30,653 nt of DNA from IMG/VR virus record IMGVR_UViG_3300031963_000654, positions 1-30,653 of that record. One strand, written 5' to 3'. Both the position numbers and the translations under genes were made by a program. This document shows, one piece after another, positions 19,234 to 26,919 of this stretch. This stretch comes from a virus. Below the pieces are notes generated by a model. That model was not told the DNA's origin. It made no database searches and was given only the letters and a program-made list of their open reading frames with translations. Every line of letters starts with the position of its first letter. Within the stretch, counting starts at the first letter, position 1.

Positions 19234-19749
19234 TTAGTCAAGAATGTTAGAAGGCGCATTGTCTAAAACATAAGCGCGCTTCGGTGATTCGTGAACGAAT
19301 GCCAAAGTGTATCCGTTGGCGTCACCCAAAGTTGCTCCAGTCGCTGCTGTTGCAGTAGAAAGGTCTGCTCCGTATTCGTATCCAACAGCCCACCAATTGT
19401 TATTAGTGTCTTGAACGAATACAATAACGCGAGCCTGCGCAACCGCTTGTAATTCCAAACGCTTCGCGTATGAAAGTTTTTGCAACATAATGTTTACAGT
19501 CTGAGTGTAAAACACTGTTCCATTGTCGCGGTTGAAGTTAATTGTTTCTTCGAAAGAACCTGTTTGCGTTGGCAATTCGTAAGTGAATAGATCACCTAAC
19601 GCAGGGCCGTTAATTGTATTAACAACTTCTGTTCCATCAAAAGTAAAAGAACTAACTAACGATTTATCGACTAAAACGATTTGTTTGATACCGCCCAAAC
19701 TGTCCTTACAGTCGAGGGTCATTCCGATGCTTAATTCACAAGGAGGCAT
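19234..19749 (-). CDS. Putative tail tube or related structural protein
   Basis: A 171-residue protein from ATG 19749 (MPPCELSIGMTLDCKDSLGG). Its motifs (DCKDSLGGIKQIVLVD; YELPTQTGSFEETINFNRDN; GTVFYTQTVNIMLQKL; ATGATLGDANGYTLAFVHES) are those of a common Bacteroidota phage structural protein, which I believe to be tail-tube-like. It lies directly after the major capsid gene, separated by a strong hairpin. No other major tail protein is obvious in the window, which supports the tail-tube idea, but this is inference. Confidence 0.6.
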   Translation of the reverse strand: MPPCELSIGMTLDCKDSLGGIKQIVLVDKSLVSSFTFDGTEVVNTINGPALGDLFTYELPTQTGSFEETINFNRDNGTVFYTQTVNIMLQKLSYAKRLELQAVAQARVIVFVQDTNNNWWAVGYEYGADLSTATAATGATLGDANGYTLAFVHESPKRAYVLDNAPSNILD

Positions 19750-19768
19750 ATGCGTATGTTTTTTATTA

Positions 19769-19812
19769 GCACAAAAGAGGAGCGGTGTTTAAGCCGCTAC
19801 CTCTATTCGTGC
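19769..19812 (-). other. Strong hairpin after the major capsid gene
   Basis: AGAGGAGCGG (19776-19785) pairs with CCGCT and CCTCT (19794-19798, 19800-19804), with one bulged A. GCAC (19769-19772) and GTGC (19809-19812) add an outer stem. It begins 21 nt after the capsid stop in the minus-strand direction. No long T run follows. A partial terminator or RNase-processing site that raises capsid mRNA over downstream genes is likely. Confidence 0.6.
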
Positions 19813-19832
19813 AAGGGTTAGAATGGTTGAGA

Positions 19833-20735
19833 TTATGCAGTATATTGGTAGAATGCGATTTCGTCACCGAAGCCGTATTGTACACCTGCGAAGAAAGAAG
19901 CTGCGAAACGTACGTTGTCAGAAAGATCGTATTGGTACATATCCAAAACTGCTACGTTGTTCCATTGGTCAAGTAAGTTAGTACCGAACCACAAGTTAGA
20001 CTTTTGATACATAGCCATTGTGTCGTCAGACATACCAGGACACTCGATGATGTCATACTGACCCTGCCAAGTCATCTTAACAGTTTCACCTTGGTACAAG
20101 TAGCTTCCACCACCAAGACCTAAGATAGCAGTTCTGAACGCTTCAGCAACGTTTGAAGAAACTGCGATAACAGGCTTCTCAGTAGCACGACGAACGCGAA
20201 CAGGAAGTGTTAAAACCAAACGATTCATTTCGTCGATTACGTTAGTGCTGTCGATAGCAACTGGAGTAGCAACGTCAAGAACAGTAGCGTCAGCCAAGAA
20301 CAAAGTCTCGAAACCTGCGTACTCACCTGCGGTTGCGTTAACACCCTGCCAGATCAAACGCTCGTTGTTTGCAGCAATACCCGCCATAACGTTAGCAATT
20401 AATGCGTCAGTCAATGAAGCGTGTAATTCGTTGTTCTGCTCTGAGCGAGATTCCCAATCCGATAAAAACGTATTTTTACAAAGTTGACGCTGTACTTGGA
20501 ATTTCTCCAAAGTCAAGATTCTTTCAGTTAAAGTAACTGTTCCTGTTGGAGTGAAATCGCAAGTAGCATTAGCAAATGTTACGTTGTCAACAAGACGACG
20601 AACAACTTGTTTGTACTCGATGTTTTCTTTGAAAGTAACAGCAGCCAAAGACTCGTTACTTAAGAATGCAGCGCGGATATATCCTGCCGCTTCTCTACCT
20701 GCGTAGGTAGTTGTTAATGATGTGGTAGTAGCCAT
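19833..20735 (-). CDS. Major capsid protein
   Basis: A 300-residue protein from ATG 20735 with an A-rich leader. The sequence (YAGREAAGYIRAAFLSNESL; DFTPTGTVTLTERILTLEKF; VQRQLCKNTFLSDWESRSEQ; LDMYQYDLSDNVRFAASFFA; QYGFGDEIAFYQYTA) matches the HK97-fold major capsid proteins of Bacteroidota siphophages. It is preceded in transcription by protease and scaffold genes, the classic order, and followed by a strong hairpin. The GC-richer codon use fits high expression. Confidence 0.85.
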   Translation of the reverse strand: MATTTSLTTTYAGREAAGYIRAAFLSNESLAAVTFKENIEYKQVVRRLVDNVTFANATCDFTPTGTVTLTERILTLEKFQVQRQLCKNTFLSDWESRSEQNNELHASLTDALIANVMAGIAANNERLIWQGVNATAGEYAGFETLFLADATVLDVATPVAIDSTNVIDEMNRLVLTLPVRVRRATEKPVIAVSSNVAEAFRTAILGLGGGSYLYQGETVKMTWQGQYDIIECPGMSDDTMAMYQKSNLWFGTNLLDQWNNVAVLDMYQYDLSDNVRFAASFFAGVQYGFGDEIAFYQYTA

Positions 20736-20756
20736 TTTTTATTGTTTGTTTTTTTA

Positions 20757-21326
20757 TTATTTTTTAAGATGAAATAAGAAGCGTTCCTCTGCGCTCATCT
20801 TGTTGTAAGATTTAGCAGGTGTTTGCTTCGCTTGTTTAACTTCTTTGATTGATTGAACCGCAGGTTGTGCGCTCAACTTCTCTACGTTAGATGAAAGTTC
20901 TGCGTTTGCTTTCTTCATTTCAGAAAGTTCGCTTTCTAATTTAGCAACCAAAGACAAAAGACCTTCAACCTCTGCGTTGAATGTTTCTTCAGCAACAACC
21001 TCTGTTGCTTGTTCTTCTTCGATGATTACTTCAACCTCTGGAGATTCTTCTTCCATTGGCTTTAACTCTGCAACAAGACCACCGCTAACAACAACAATGA
21101 TTCCTTCTGCTGTCTTGTACTCTCCGTCCGCTACAACAACCTCGTTGCCTTCTGCGTCCTTTGCGAATACACGAACACCAGCTGCCCAAGTGTCGCTGTC
21201 CGAGTAGATGCTTGTTCCGTCCTCTAAAATCGCTTCAACCATTTGCTTCACCTCAACAACCTCTTCGGCTGATAGGCTAACATTATGTTTTGCGAAAAGA
21301 GCGTTTACTTTTTCTCGTAAGTTCAT
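20757..21326 (-). CDS. Capsid scaffold-like protein
   Basis: A 189-residue protein from ATG 21326 (MNLREKVNALFAKHNVSLSA). An upstream in-frame ATG at 21383 would add a hydrophobic leader unlike its relatives. The middle (IYSDSDTWAAGVRVFAKDAE; DGEYKTAEGIIVV) is followed by a very acidic, coiled-coil stretch (ESPEVEVIIEEEQATEVVAE; LLSLVAKLESELSEMKKANA) and a C-terminal tip (NKMSAEERFLFHLKK) that may bind the capsid protein. It would guide capsid assembly and be removed by the XkdF-like protease. Confidence 0.75.
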   Translation of the reverse strand: MNLREKVNALFAKHNVSLSAEEVVEVKQMVEAILEDGTSIYSDSDTWAAGVRVFAKDAEGNEVVVADGEYKTAEGIIVVVSGGLVAELKPMEEESPEVEVIIEEEQATEVVAEETFNAEVEGLLSLVAKLESELSEMKKANAELSSNVEKLSAQPAVQSIKEVKQAKQTPAKSYNKMSAEERFLFHLKK

Positions 21327-21424
21327 AATTTGTTTAATTAATAATTTAGTACCTAAATAGAAAAGAAGGTATATTTGTTTCATAATTGATTCTTTTCATA
21401 GTTTCTATTTGATTTTAGGTTTGG

Positions 21425-21454
21425 CGAGGGGAGTGATTACCCCTCGTTTTTTTT
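21425..21454 (+). terminator. Perfect terminator-like hairpin, oriented against the flanking genes
   Basis: CGAGGGG (21425-21431), an 8-nt loop, CCCCTCG (21440-21446), then eight T (21447-21454). This is a textbook intrinsic terminator for the plus strand, yet all nearby genes are on the minus strand. On the minus strand it is a stem preceded by A8, with no T run after it. The T run overlaps the stop codon of the 58-residue gene. Confidence 0.7.
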
Positions 21455-21629
21455 ATCCTAATGAATCAAGTATTGCGTTTAACGTCTTCATCTCGTCCTC
21501 GCTCAATCCGTACGTCTTAAACCCCATTTTACCGCTCTCGTTAGTTATTTTCGTGAGCGCGTTTAGAAACAGAGTTGCGTCGTCGTTGAATAGTTCCAAC
21601 TTTAAGAACCCCCCTGCTTCGATGTTCAT
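21453..21629 (-). CDS. Small hypothetical protein (58 aa)
   Basis: ATG 21629 directly follows the protease stop (no gap), and the frame ends at TAA 21453-21455. It reads MNIEAGGFLKLELFNDDATL, then LNALTKITNESGKMGFKTYG, then LSEDEMKTLNAILDSLG. It is helical and acidic, packed between protease and scaffold genes. It may help in head assembly; no family is recognised. The stop codon is part of the T/A run of the neighbouring hairpin. Confidence 0.65.
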   Translation of the reverse strand: MNIEAGGFLKLELFNDDATLFLNALTKITNESGKMGFKTYGLSEDEMKTLNAILDSLG

Positions 21630-22220
21630 TTAATCCTCTTTCAAAAGGTCATTGATTTCGTCAAGAAGCGCAGCGAACTCATCGTGTGCGCTCATATACA
21701 TTTCTTTTTCAGCAATAAAGTTTCCTTCGATTGAGAAACCTAACACCTCTTTGTTTTGTATTTGCTTCTTTACTTCTTCGTTCTCCACTTTCATGCAACC
21801 GAACCACGTCCCTTCTGGAAGTGAAAAGCCGAAGTTTGTAGACTTGTCGTTCTCGCCTTCAATGATCCACGTCTCAACCAACGAAACACCGTCAACAACT
21901 TTCGCGTGTTCAACCGTTGCGTTGTTTTGGTTGTTGTGCTTTAAGTAGTTGTAAGCAATAGCTCTGATTGTTTCTTTCGAATACTTAACGTAGTATTCCT
22001 CATTTGTTTCGTCGTTGCGTCTGTAAATCAGTTGGTCTGGAATCAATAACGCGCCGTATAAAAGACCTCTAAAATCTTCTTTGAACTTCACGTTGTGTTG
22101 TTCGCTTAACGCTACGAAATCGACACCTATTGCAGGTTCTTCGACTACGCTGATTGCATACACCCCGAGCAAACCCGCGTCGTCGATGCCGTACTCAATA
22201 ACTTTAATTTTTTTGTTCAT
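21630..22220 (-). CDS. XkdF-like prohead protease
   Basis: A 196-residue protein from ATG 22220. It shows the order typical of XkdF-type head maturation proteases: AISVVEEPAIGVDFVAL, GLLYGALLIPDQLIYRRND, EYYVKYSKETIRAIAYNYL, TVEHAKVVDGVSLVETW (H105), GFSLPEGTWFGCMKVENEEV and VLGFSIEGNF. Many relatives have ESW where this protein has E116-T-W. It probably cleaves the scaffold and matures the capsid. The neighbours (scaffold and capsid next in transcription) support this. Confidence 0.8.
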   Translation of the reverse strand: MNKKIKVIEYGIDDAGLLGVYAISVVEEPAIGVDFVALSEQHNVKFKEDFRGLLYGALLIPDQLIYRRNDETNEEYYVKYSKETIRAIAYNYLKHNNQNNATVEHAKVVDGVSLVETWIIEGENDKSTNFGFSLPEGTWFGCMKVENEEVKKQIQNKEVLGFSIEGNFIAEKEMYMSAHDEFAALLDEINDLLKED

Positions 22221-22231
22221 TGTTTTATTTT

Positions 22232-24085
22232 TTAGCCACCAAGACGCGCTTGGTTGTTGATTAATTGTTGTGCTTCTAAATTGCTCGACACTTGCGTACT
22301 TACAACGTATGCTTGAAGTGGCGGTTGTTGGTTGGGTTGGTTTTGTACAAAGGCGAAGTTTGAAGGTGAAGGTGCTTGCATACCCCCTGCCGAAGGAACA
22401 CTTCCGCCACCACTTCCGCCACTTGTCGAACCACCTCCGTTAAATTGTTGTTTGCTGATAACGGCAACACGCGCAAGACCTTGAGCAATTGCAATACCTG
22501 CCGCTACCGCTGCGCGAACAGGCGCGTCTGGTGTGCTGATAGCCATTTGTGAACGATATGCTCCTTGTGCTGCAAGGTATGTGTCTATTGTAGCCGTTGC
22601 GATGCTCACACCTTTTTGTATCTGAAACGCTTTTCTTTGTTGTGCTTCGCTCTCTCCTGCGAACGCTCCTGCTAAATCACTTATAATTGACAAAGAAGTC
22701 TTCATTGCATCGACGCGCAGTTGTGCTTTTGCGTCTTCGGCTTGTCTTAATTCTTCAATTTCTTGTTGAGATTGTTGAGCGCGTAACGAAGTAAGATTCG
22801 CGTGAATCTGCATTTCGGTAGCAAGTTGAGCGTCTCCTCTTTCTATTAAATCATTAATGCTAATAGATGCCATTCGCTCATCTTCAGCTATCATCTCATC
22901 GTTTAACTTCTTACGACGTGCCATTTCTGCTTCGTCGGCTTCTTCTTCCCATTTAGTTAAAATGTCAGTTAATTCTTGTTGAGATTTTTCGTAATCATCA
23001 ATTTCTTTTTGAGCGATTTCTTTTCTTGCGTCTGACTCTCTTTTATCTATTGATTTATTTGTTTTATCAATAGCGTCTAATAATTTTTTCTCATTATCTT
23101 CATAAACTTGAATATCAAAAGCATTTCCAACACCACTTAAAGAAAGTTTTCTATCTGCTCTTAATTGAATAAGTTTTGCTCTTGTTTCTTCTAAAGCAGT
23201 ATTATATTTTTCAGTTGCTCTTCTTTTTTCATCTTCAATTTTTGCTGAATCATTTCCAATTAAATTAGCGTCTGAAATTGTTTTGTAATAATCTACAATA
23301 TGCTGATTTTGTTCTAATAATGCTTGGTTTTGTAATTCAATAATTCTTTTTCTTGCTTCTTCAGATGCTTTTGAATCATCTTGAATTTCAGCTATACGTT
23401 TTTTAGTCTGTTCCTGCTTAATTTCATTTCCTAATAATTCTTGAGAAAGAAGGTATTGTTGATATAATGAATCTCCATACATTTTAGAGTATGTGATTTT
23501 ATTTTTTATAGCAGCGTTTTGCGCTTCTAACGCTCCTAATTCTTTTTTTAATGAATTTAATACCGCAGTTTCTCCTTTGAATAACGCAGCAAATTCTTTC
23601 CAATTGGCAATAACTCCAGCAATAGCGACTCCAAGTAATAAAATAGGATTAGCTAAAATTGCTTTTCCTAAATCAGCAAGTCCTTTTATCAAACCACCTA
23701 CTTCATCTTTCAGAGTCTTAAAATCAATGTTGCGAACAGCAGTACCCATTCCACTCAAAGCTTGTCCTGCACCTTTTAAGTCCAAGTCCATCAATCGAGA
23801 ACTGAATAATCCAACGTTGTTAGAAATACCTTCGAAAGCATTACCTGCGTTAGCACTAATTTCAGCAGATAAGTCGCTGATATTGTCCTTTAATTCAGCA
23901 GCCCGAGCAGAAGCAATTTTGAACTCCTCGCTCGTCTTGTCCATTTGTTGCAATTGATTTTGCAGCGCACGAAGTTCCGCCTTCGCGCTTGTGAATCCTT
24001 TCGCTGTATTATCTGCCGCGTCAGCCGTCTGATTAAGGACGTTAACCGCGTTTGTGCTTACATTAAAATCTATTGTATTCGCCAT
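22232..24085 (-). CDS. Tail tape measure protein
   Basis: A 617-residue protein from ATG 24085. It is mostly helical and coiled (ADNTAKGFTSAKAELRALQN; LQQMDKTSEEFKIASARAAE), with a hydrophobic segment typical of tape measures (ILANPILLLGVAIAGVIANW), a long charged region and a Gly/Ser-rich then Gln/Pro-rich C-terminus (NGGGSTSGGSGGGS). Tape length sets tail length; 617 residues imply a short siphovirus tail of roughly 90 nm, taking about 1.5 angstrom per residue. DNA for residues of about 175-368 (22980-23560) is much richer in A and T than the flanks, suggesting an exchanged segment. In other respects it is a normal small tape measure. Confidence 0.8.
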   Translation of the reverse strand: MANTIDFNVSTNAVNVLNQTADAADNTAKGFTSAKAELRALQNQLQQMDKTSEEFKIASARAAELKDNISDLSAEISANAGNAFEGISNNVGLFSSRLMDLDLKGAGQALSGMGTAVRNIDFKTLKDEVGGLIKGLADLGKAILANPILLLGVAIAGVIANWKEFAALFKGETAVLNSLKKELGALEAQNAAIKNKITYSKMYGDSLYQQYLLSQELLGNEIKQEQTKKRIAEIQDDSKASEEARKRIIELQNQALLEQNQHIVDYYKTISDANLIGNDSAKIEDEKRRATEKYNTALEETRAKLIQLRADRKLSLSGVGNAFDIQVYEDNEKKLLDAIDKTNKSIDKRESDARKEIAQKEIDDYEKSQQELTDILTKWEEEADEAEMARRKKLNDEMIAEDERMASISINDLIERGDAQLATEMQIHANLTSLRAQQSQQEIEELRQAEDAKAQLRVDAMKTSLSIISDLAGAFAGESEAQQRKAFQIQKGVSIATATIDTYLAAQGAYRSQMAISTPDAPVRAAVAAGIAIAQGLARVAVISKQQFNGGGSTSGGSGGGSVPSAGGMQAPSPSNFAFVQNQPNQQPPLQAYVVSTQVSSNLEAQQLINNQARLGG

Positions 24086-24086
24086 T

Positions 24087-24305
24087 TCAGAATAGTAGTT
24101 TATAAAAGATAAATATCCAGAACGCGACGTTTACCGAAATGCGAGTAACTTTCCACGCGTAGTGCTTCCACAATTTCAACTTACGCTTACCGTTAGCCAT
24201 TTTTCCACTCTCGCCGTCCGTCTTGATGTTCAACTTAATGAACTCTAAACACGCTACCATTTCGTGCGCTTTATTTTGTAGATGTACTTTTGAAGTCGCT
24301 TCCAT
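24087..24305 (-). CDS. Small protein with C-terminal membrane segment
   Basis: Seventy-two residues from ATG 24305, overlapping the tail-tip gene by 35 nt and ending 1 nt before the tape measure gene. A helical, basic N-terminal part (NKAHEMVACLEFIKLNIKTD; NGKRKLKLWKHYAWKVTRIS) is followed by a hydrophobic end (VNVAFWIFIFYKLLF). Its place between tail-tip and tape measure genes suggests a tail-related or membrane-contact role. The family is not recognised. Confidence 0.6.
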   Translation of the reverse strand: MEATSKVHLQNKAHEMVACLEFIKLNIKTDGESGKMANGKRKLKLWKHYAWKVTRISVNVAFWIFIFYKLLF

Positions 24306-26919
24306 TGCTTATAATTGTTATTGTGTCTCCTAATCCTGTGAACGTTACGCTTCCGCTACCTTCAACCGTTTCGCCTGTGTACGCTTGTACCGTCACTCCG
24401 TTAGCCGCTACCGACTTTTGAATGATGAACTCACGACCTGCTGTCGTCGTTGCTGAAGGTAAATAAATTGTTACGCTTCCTGCTGTTGTGTCAACGAATA
24501 ACACGCGGTCGAAATTGGTTATAACGTAGTCCGTCGTTATCGTCTTAACTGGCTGCGAAACACCTGCACTAAATGTAACAGGCGCACCGAATCGCGTTGG
24601 TGCAAGTGAAGGCGCTTGTTGTGTTATGAAAGAACGTGTTCCGATGTTTGGAATAGAAAAGCAATTGTTCTTCGCGCTGTTCCAATAGTAGCCAAAACGA
24701 CGGCAACAATCTTCGGTTACTGTCGCAGGATCACCGTTCGGTGTTTCCCAGTTCAACGTTTGGTTGAGGTTAGCCGAAACGGGTACAATGTCGCAGTCGT
24801 TGTCTATGTCGAGTAAGCGAATAAGTTTCACTTTTGTAACGTCTTGTTGTCCGACTACATAACCTTCAATGTCCAACACGCGCCACCAAGAATCGACTAT
24901 CCATATTTTATCCGACCATTGAAACGTGAAAATGTCGTTCAACGTTAGTGCAAACATTCCTTCCATGATTCGCGCTTGTCCGTCGTAAAGTTCGCGGTAG
25001 TAGTTGCGCCACCAACGGTTGTATAAGTTGTCGTAAGGGTTCGCTATTATTGTGTGCGGTGGTATCTCTGGAGCGAAGTTTAAGTCGCTATCCGTAACCG
25101 TTGCGTTCATCGTCGAGTAATTGTTCAAACACTTAACCGCCGTTTGCACCACGCTATCTGAAACCTCGTCGTACATATTCACAAAGAAGTCAGCAAAGTA
25201 GTAAAGAATGCGCGGTTTAGGTTGTACGAATTGCCCTTCTGCGTTTAGAAATTTAGGAACAACTACGTCTGTATTCTCAACAGGTGCTGAAGGAGTTGAT
25301 GCAAAAGCAAGTTCTACTTTTTCTTCTCCTGTTGCGAACTCGTTAATCACTTCGAAGTCGTTCTCCGTTACTTCGTACCTTCCGTAGATGCGTCCATTGT
25401 CTTTGTATACTGAATTGAAATAGTCTCCGTCTTCGGTGTATGTAAAGGTAAACTTCGCCTTCTGCATATCAACCGTTGGATAGTACGCGATGTCTTTCGA
25501 TAAGTCAAGTTTCGAAGTCCAATCCAAAGTGTTACCGCTTCCGATGTATTCAACAAGCGGTTCAATTCTTAATGTGTTTGGAAGTGTTCTGTCGGGGACG
25601 AACGCAAGGTTGAACATCTTTTGTATCGACGTGATAAAATCGATTTGCTTCATATCTGGAGCGTTGAACTCCATTACGCAAGTGTCACCTGTTAAAGCTG
25701 TTCCAACGCTGACAAGTTCAACCCCTGTTCCTGTATAATCTATGTTCGCGTTACCACCGAAATCAATCTCCATTGTTCCGTTTCCGCTTGTGTATGGTTG
25801 CGCTCCGAAAACAAACTTAACTTCGTCTCCTGCGTTTAGTTCAAGAGTTATGTTTCCAATTGTGCTTAAGTCGTTTGTTGTGCTACTTCCAAGACTATAA
25901 ACGAAAGTATCTTGGTCAGAAAATACATCGTTAACTTTTGGATGAAAACCAAAAAGAACGTTTCCAACATTAGTACCCCCTGTTGAAGTTGCTTGTCCGT
26001 TCATCCAACACTTGAAGGTGAATGTTCCATTGAAAGGAGCGGTGTAAATTCCACTACTCCAATCATTCCCTGCATCTTCGTACTCTGTAAATTGAGTGTA
26101 TAAATTGTAGTATTGGTCGTTATTTGCAAACGCTATATTGTTAAGATTTGATGCAAGACCTAAACTTGAAGCAATATCGTTTAATCCTAACGAACTATTC
26201 AAATACTGACCGCTAATAAAAGGAACGTACACGTTTTCAAGGCAACCGCTCAAGTTATCACTCGCGTATTGAATCCCTGCGTCTTGCATTATTTGGTCAA
26301 ACAAGTATTGTGCTTTAACCGCAGGTGTTAAATGACCAACGTACAAAGGTTTGTATAACGGTGGTATTGGAACAGGATTAGAATATACAGGTTGTCCAAC
26401 AGGATTATAAGCCGTTAAATTCCACTTGTCGCATAACGTCAAAATAGTGTGTTCGTTAGGTGGTGTTTCAACGTTCTCATGAAGTAAGTCGTAGTCAAGT
26501 TCACCCGCAACAATCGATTCAATATCGCGCAATTTCTTTTCGTTCAATATTCTTGCGAGGTTTGGTACTTCACCGAAGAATACCACTTCAAATTCGAACA
26601 ACTTACCACTTTGCCAGTACAACTTTTTCACTTGAACGTGTCCACTTGCGATAGGAATAGTGTTAACCGTTAGCGTCGCTTCAACCTTCTTGCGGAAGTC
26701 AAACCAACCGTCGAAGTTGACGTTGAAAATTGCACCGAAGAAGTCTACGTTCGTCTTACTTGCAGGAATACGAAACTCGCGCGAGTAATTACCTACCGAA
26801 CTGAAGTCAGTAAGGTCGGTGAACTTGTAGTTCAGGTGCATCTTCTCGTTCTCATACAAGTCGATTGTTGCCGCGTTGCCGTCAAAGTCGGTAAGCGTAA
26901 GTATTACTTCGTTCATCAT
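24271..26919 (-). CDS. Large tail-tip / baseplate hub-like protein with inserted beta domain
   Basis: An 882-residue protein from ATG 26919, in a 4-nt overlap with the upstream tail gene. The N-terminal part (EVILTLTDFDGNAATIDLYE; SVGNYSREFRIPASKTNVDF; ASGHVQVKKLYWQSGKLFEF) and the middle (DFITSIQKMFNLAFVPDRTL) are typical of Bacteroidota phage tail proteins of the hub or distal-tail group. Residues of about 285-410 (SGIYTAPFNGTFTFKCWMNG; LELNAGDEVKFVFGAQPYT) look like an inserted jelly-roll, carbohydrate-binding-like domain. The C-terminal 90 residues (TTDYVITNFDRVLFVDTTAG; SVTIYLPSATTTAGREFIIQ) resemble fibre-type beta modules. Host surface glycan binding is likely. Confidence 0.7.
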   Translation of the reverse strand: MMNEVILTLTDFDGNAATIDLYENEKMHLNYKFTDLTDFSSVGNYSREFRIPASKTNVDFFGAIFNVNFDGWFDFRKKVEATLTVNTIPIASGHVQVKKLYWQSGKLFEFEVVFFGEVPNLARILNEKKLRDIESIVAGELDYDLLHENVETPPNEHTILTLCDKWNLTAYNPVGQPVYSNPVPIPPLYKPLYVGHLTPAVKAQYLFDQIMQDAGIQYASDNLSGCLENVYVPFISGQYLNSSLGLNDIASSLGLASNLNNIAFANNDQYYNLYTQFTEYEDAGNDWSSGIYTAPFNGTFTFKCWMNGQATSTGGTNVGNVLFGFHPKVNDVFSDQDTFVYSLGSSTTNDLSTIGNITLELNAGDEVKFVFGAQPYTSGNGTMEIDFGGNANIDYTGTGVELVSVGTALTGDTCVMEFNAPDMKQIDFITSIQKMFNLAFVPDRTLPNTLRIEPLVEYIGSGNTLDWTSKLDLSKDIAYYPTVDMQKAKFTFTYTEDGDYFNSVYKDNGRIYGRYEVTENDFEVINEFATGEEKVELAFASTPSAPVENTDVVVPKFLNAEGQFVQPKPRILYYFADFFVNMYDEVSDSVVQTAVKCLNNYSTMNATVTDSDLNFAPEIPPHTIIANPYDNLYNRWWRNYYRELYDGQARIMEGMFALTLNDIFTFQWSDKIWIVDSWWRVLDIEGYVVGQQDVTKVKLIRLLDIDNDCDIVPVSANLNQTLNWETPNGDPATVTEDCCRRFGYYWNSAKNNCFSIPNIGTRSFITQQAPSLAPTRFGAPVTFSAGVSQPVKTITTDYVITNFDRVLFVDTTAGSVTIYLPSATTTAGREFIIQKSVAANGVTVQAYTGETVEGSGSVTFTGLGDTITIISNGSDFKSTSTK

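Noticed and set aside
20757-21383. Longer scaffold protein from ATG 21383
   Set aside because: It would add a hydrophobic 19-residue leader (MKQIYLLFYLGTKLLIKQI) unlike the usual MNLREK start. ATG 21326 is preferred.
23493-23957. Plus-strand ORF of 154 residues opposite the tape measure gene
   Set aside because: It is an antisense shadow, Ala/Pro/Ser/Lys-rich, of a helical tape measure gene, with no start signal.
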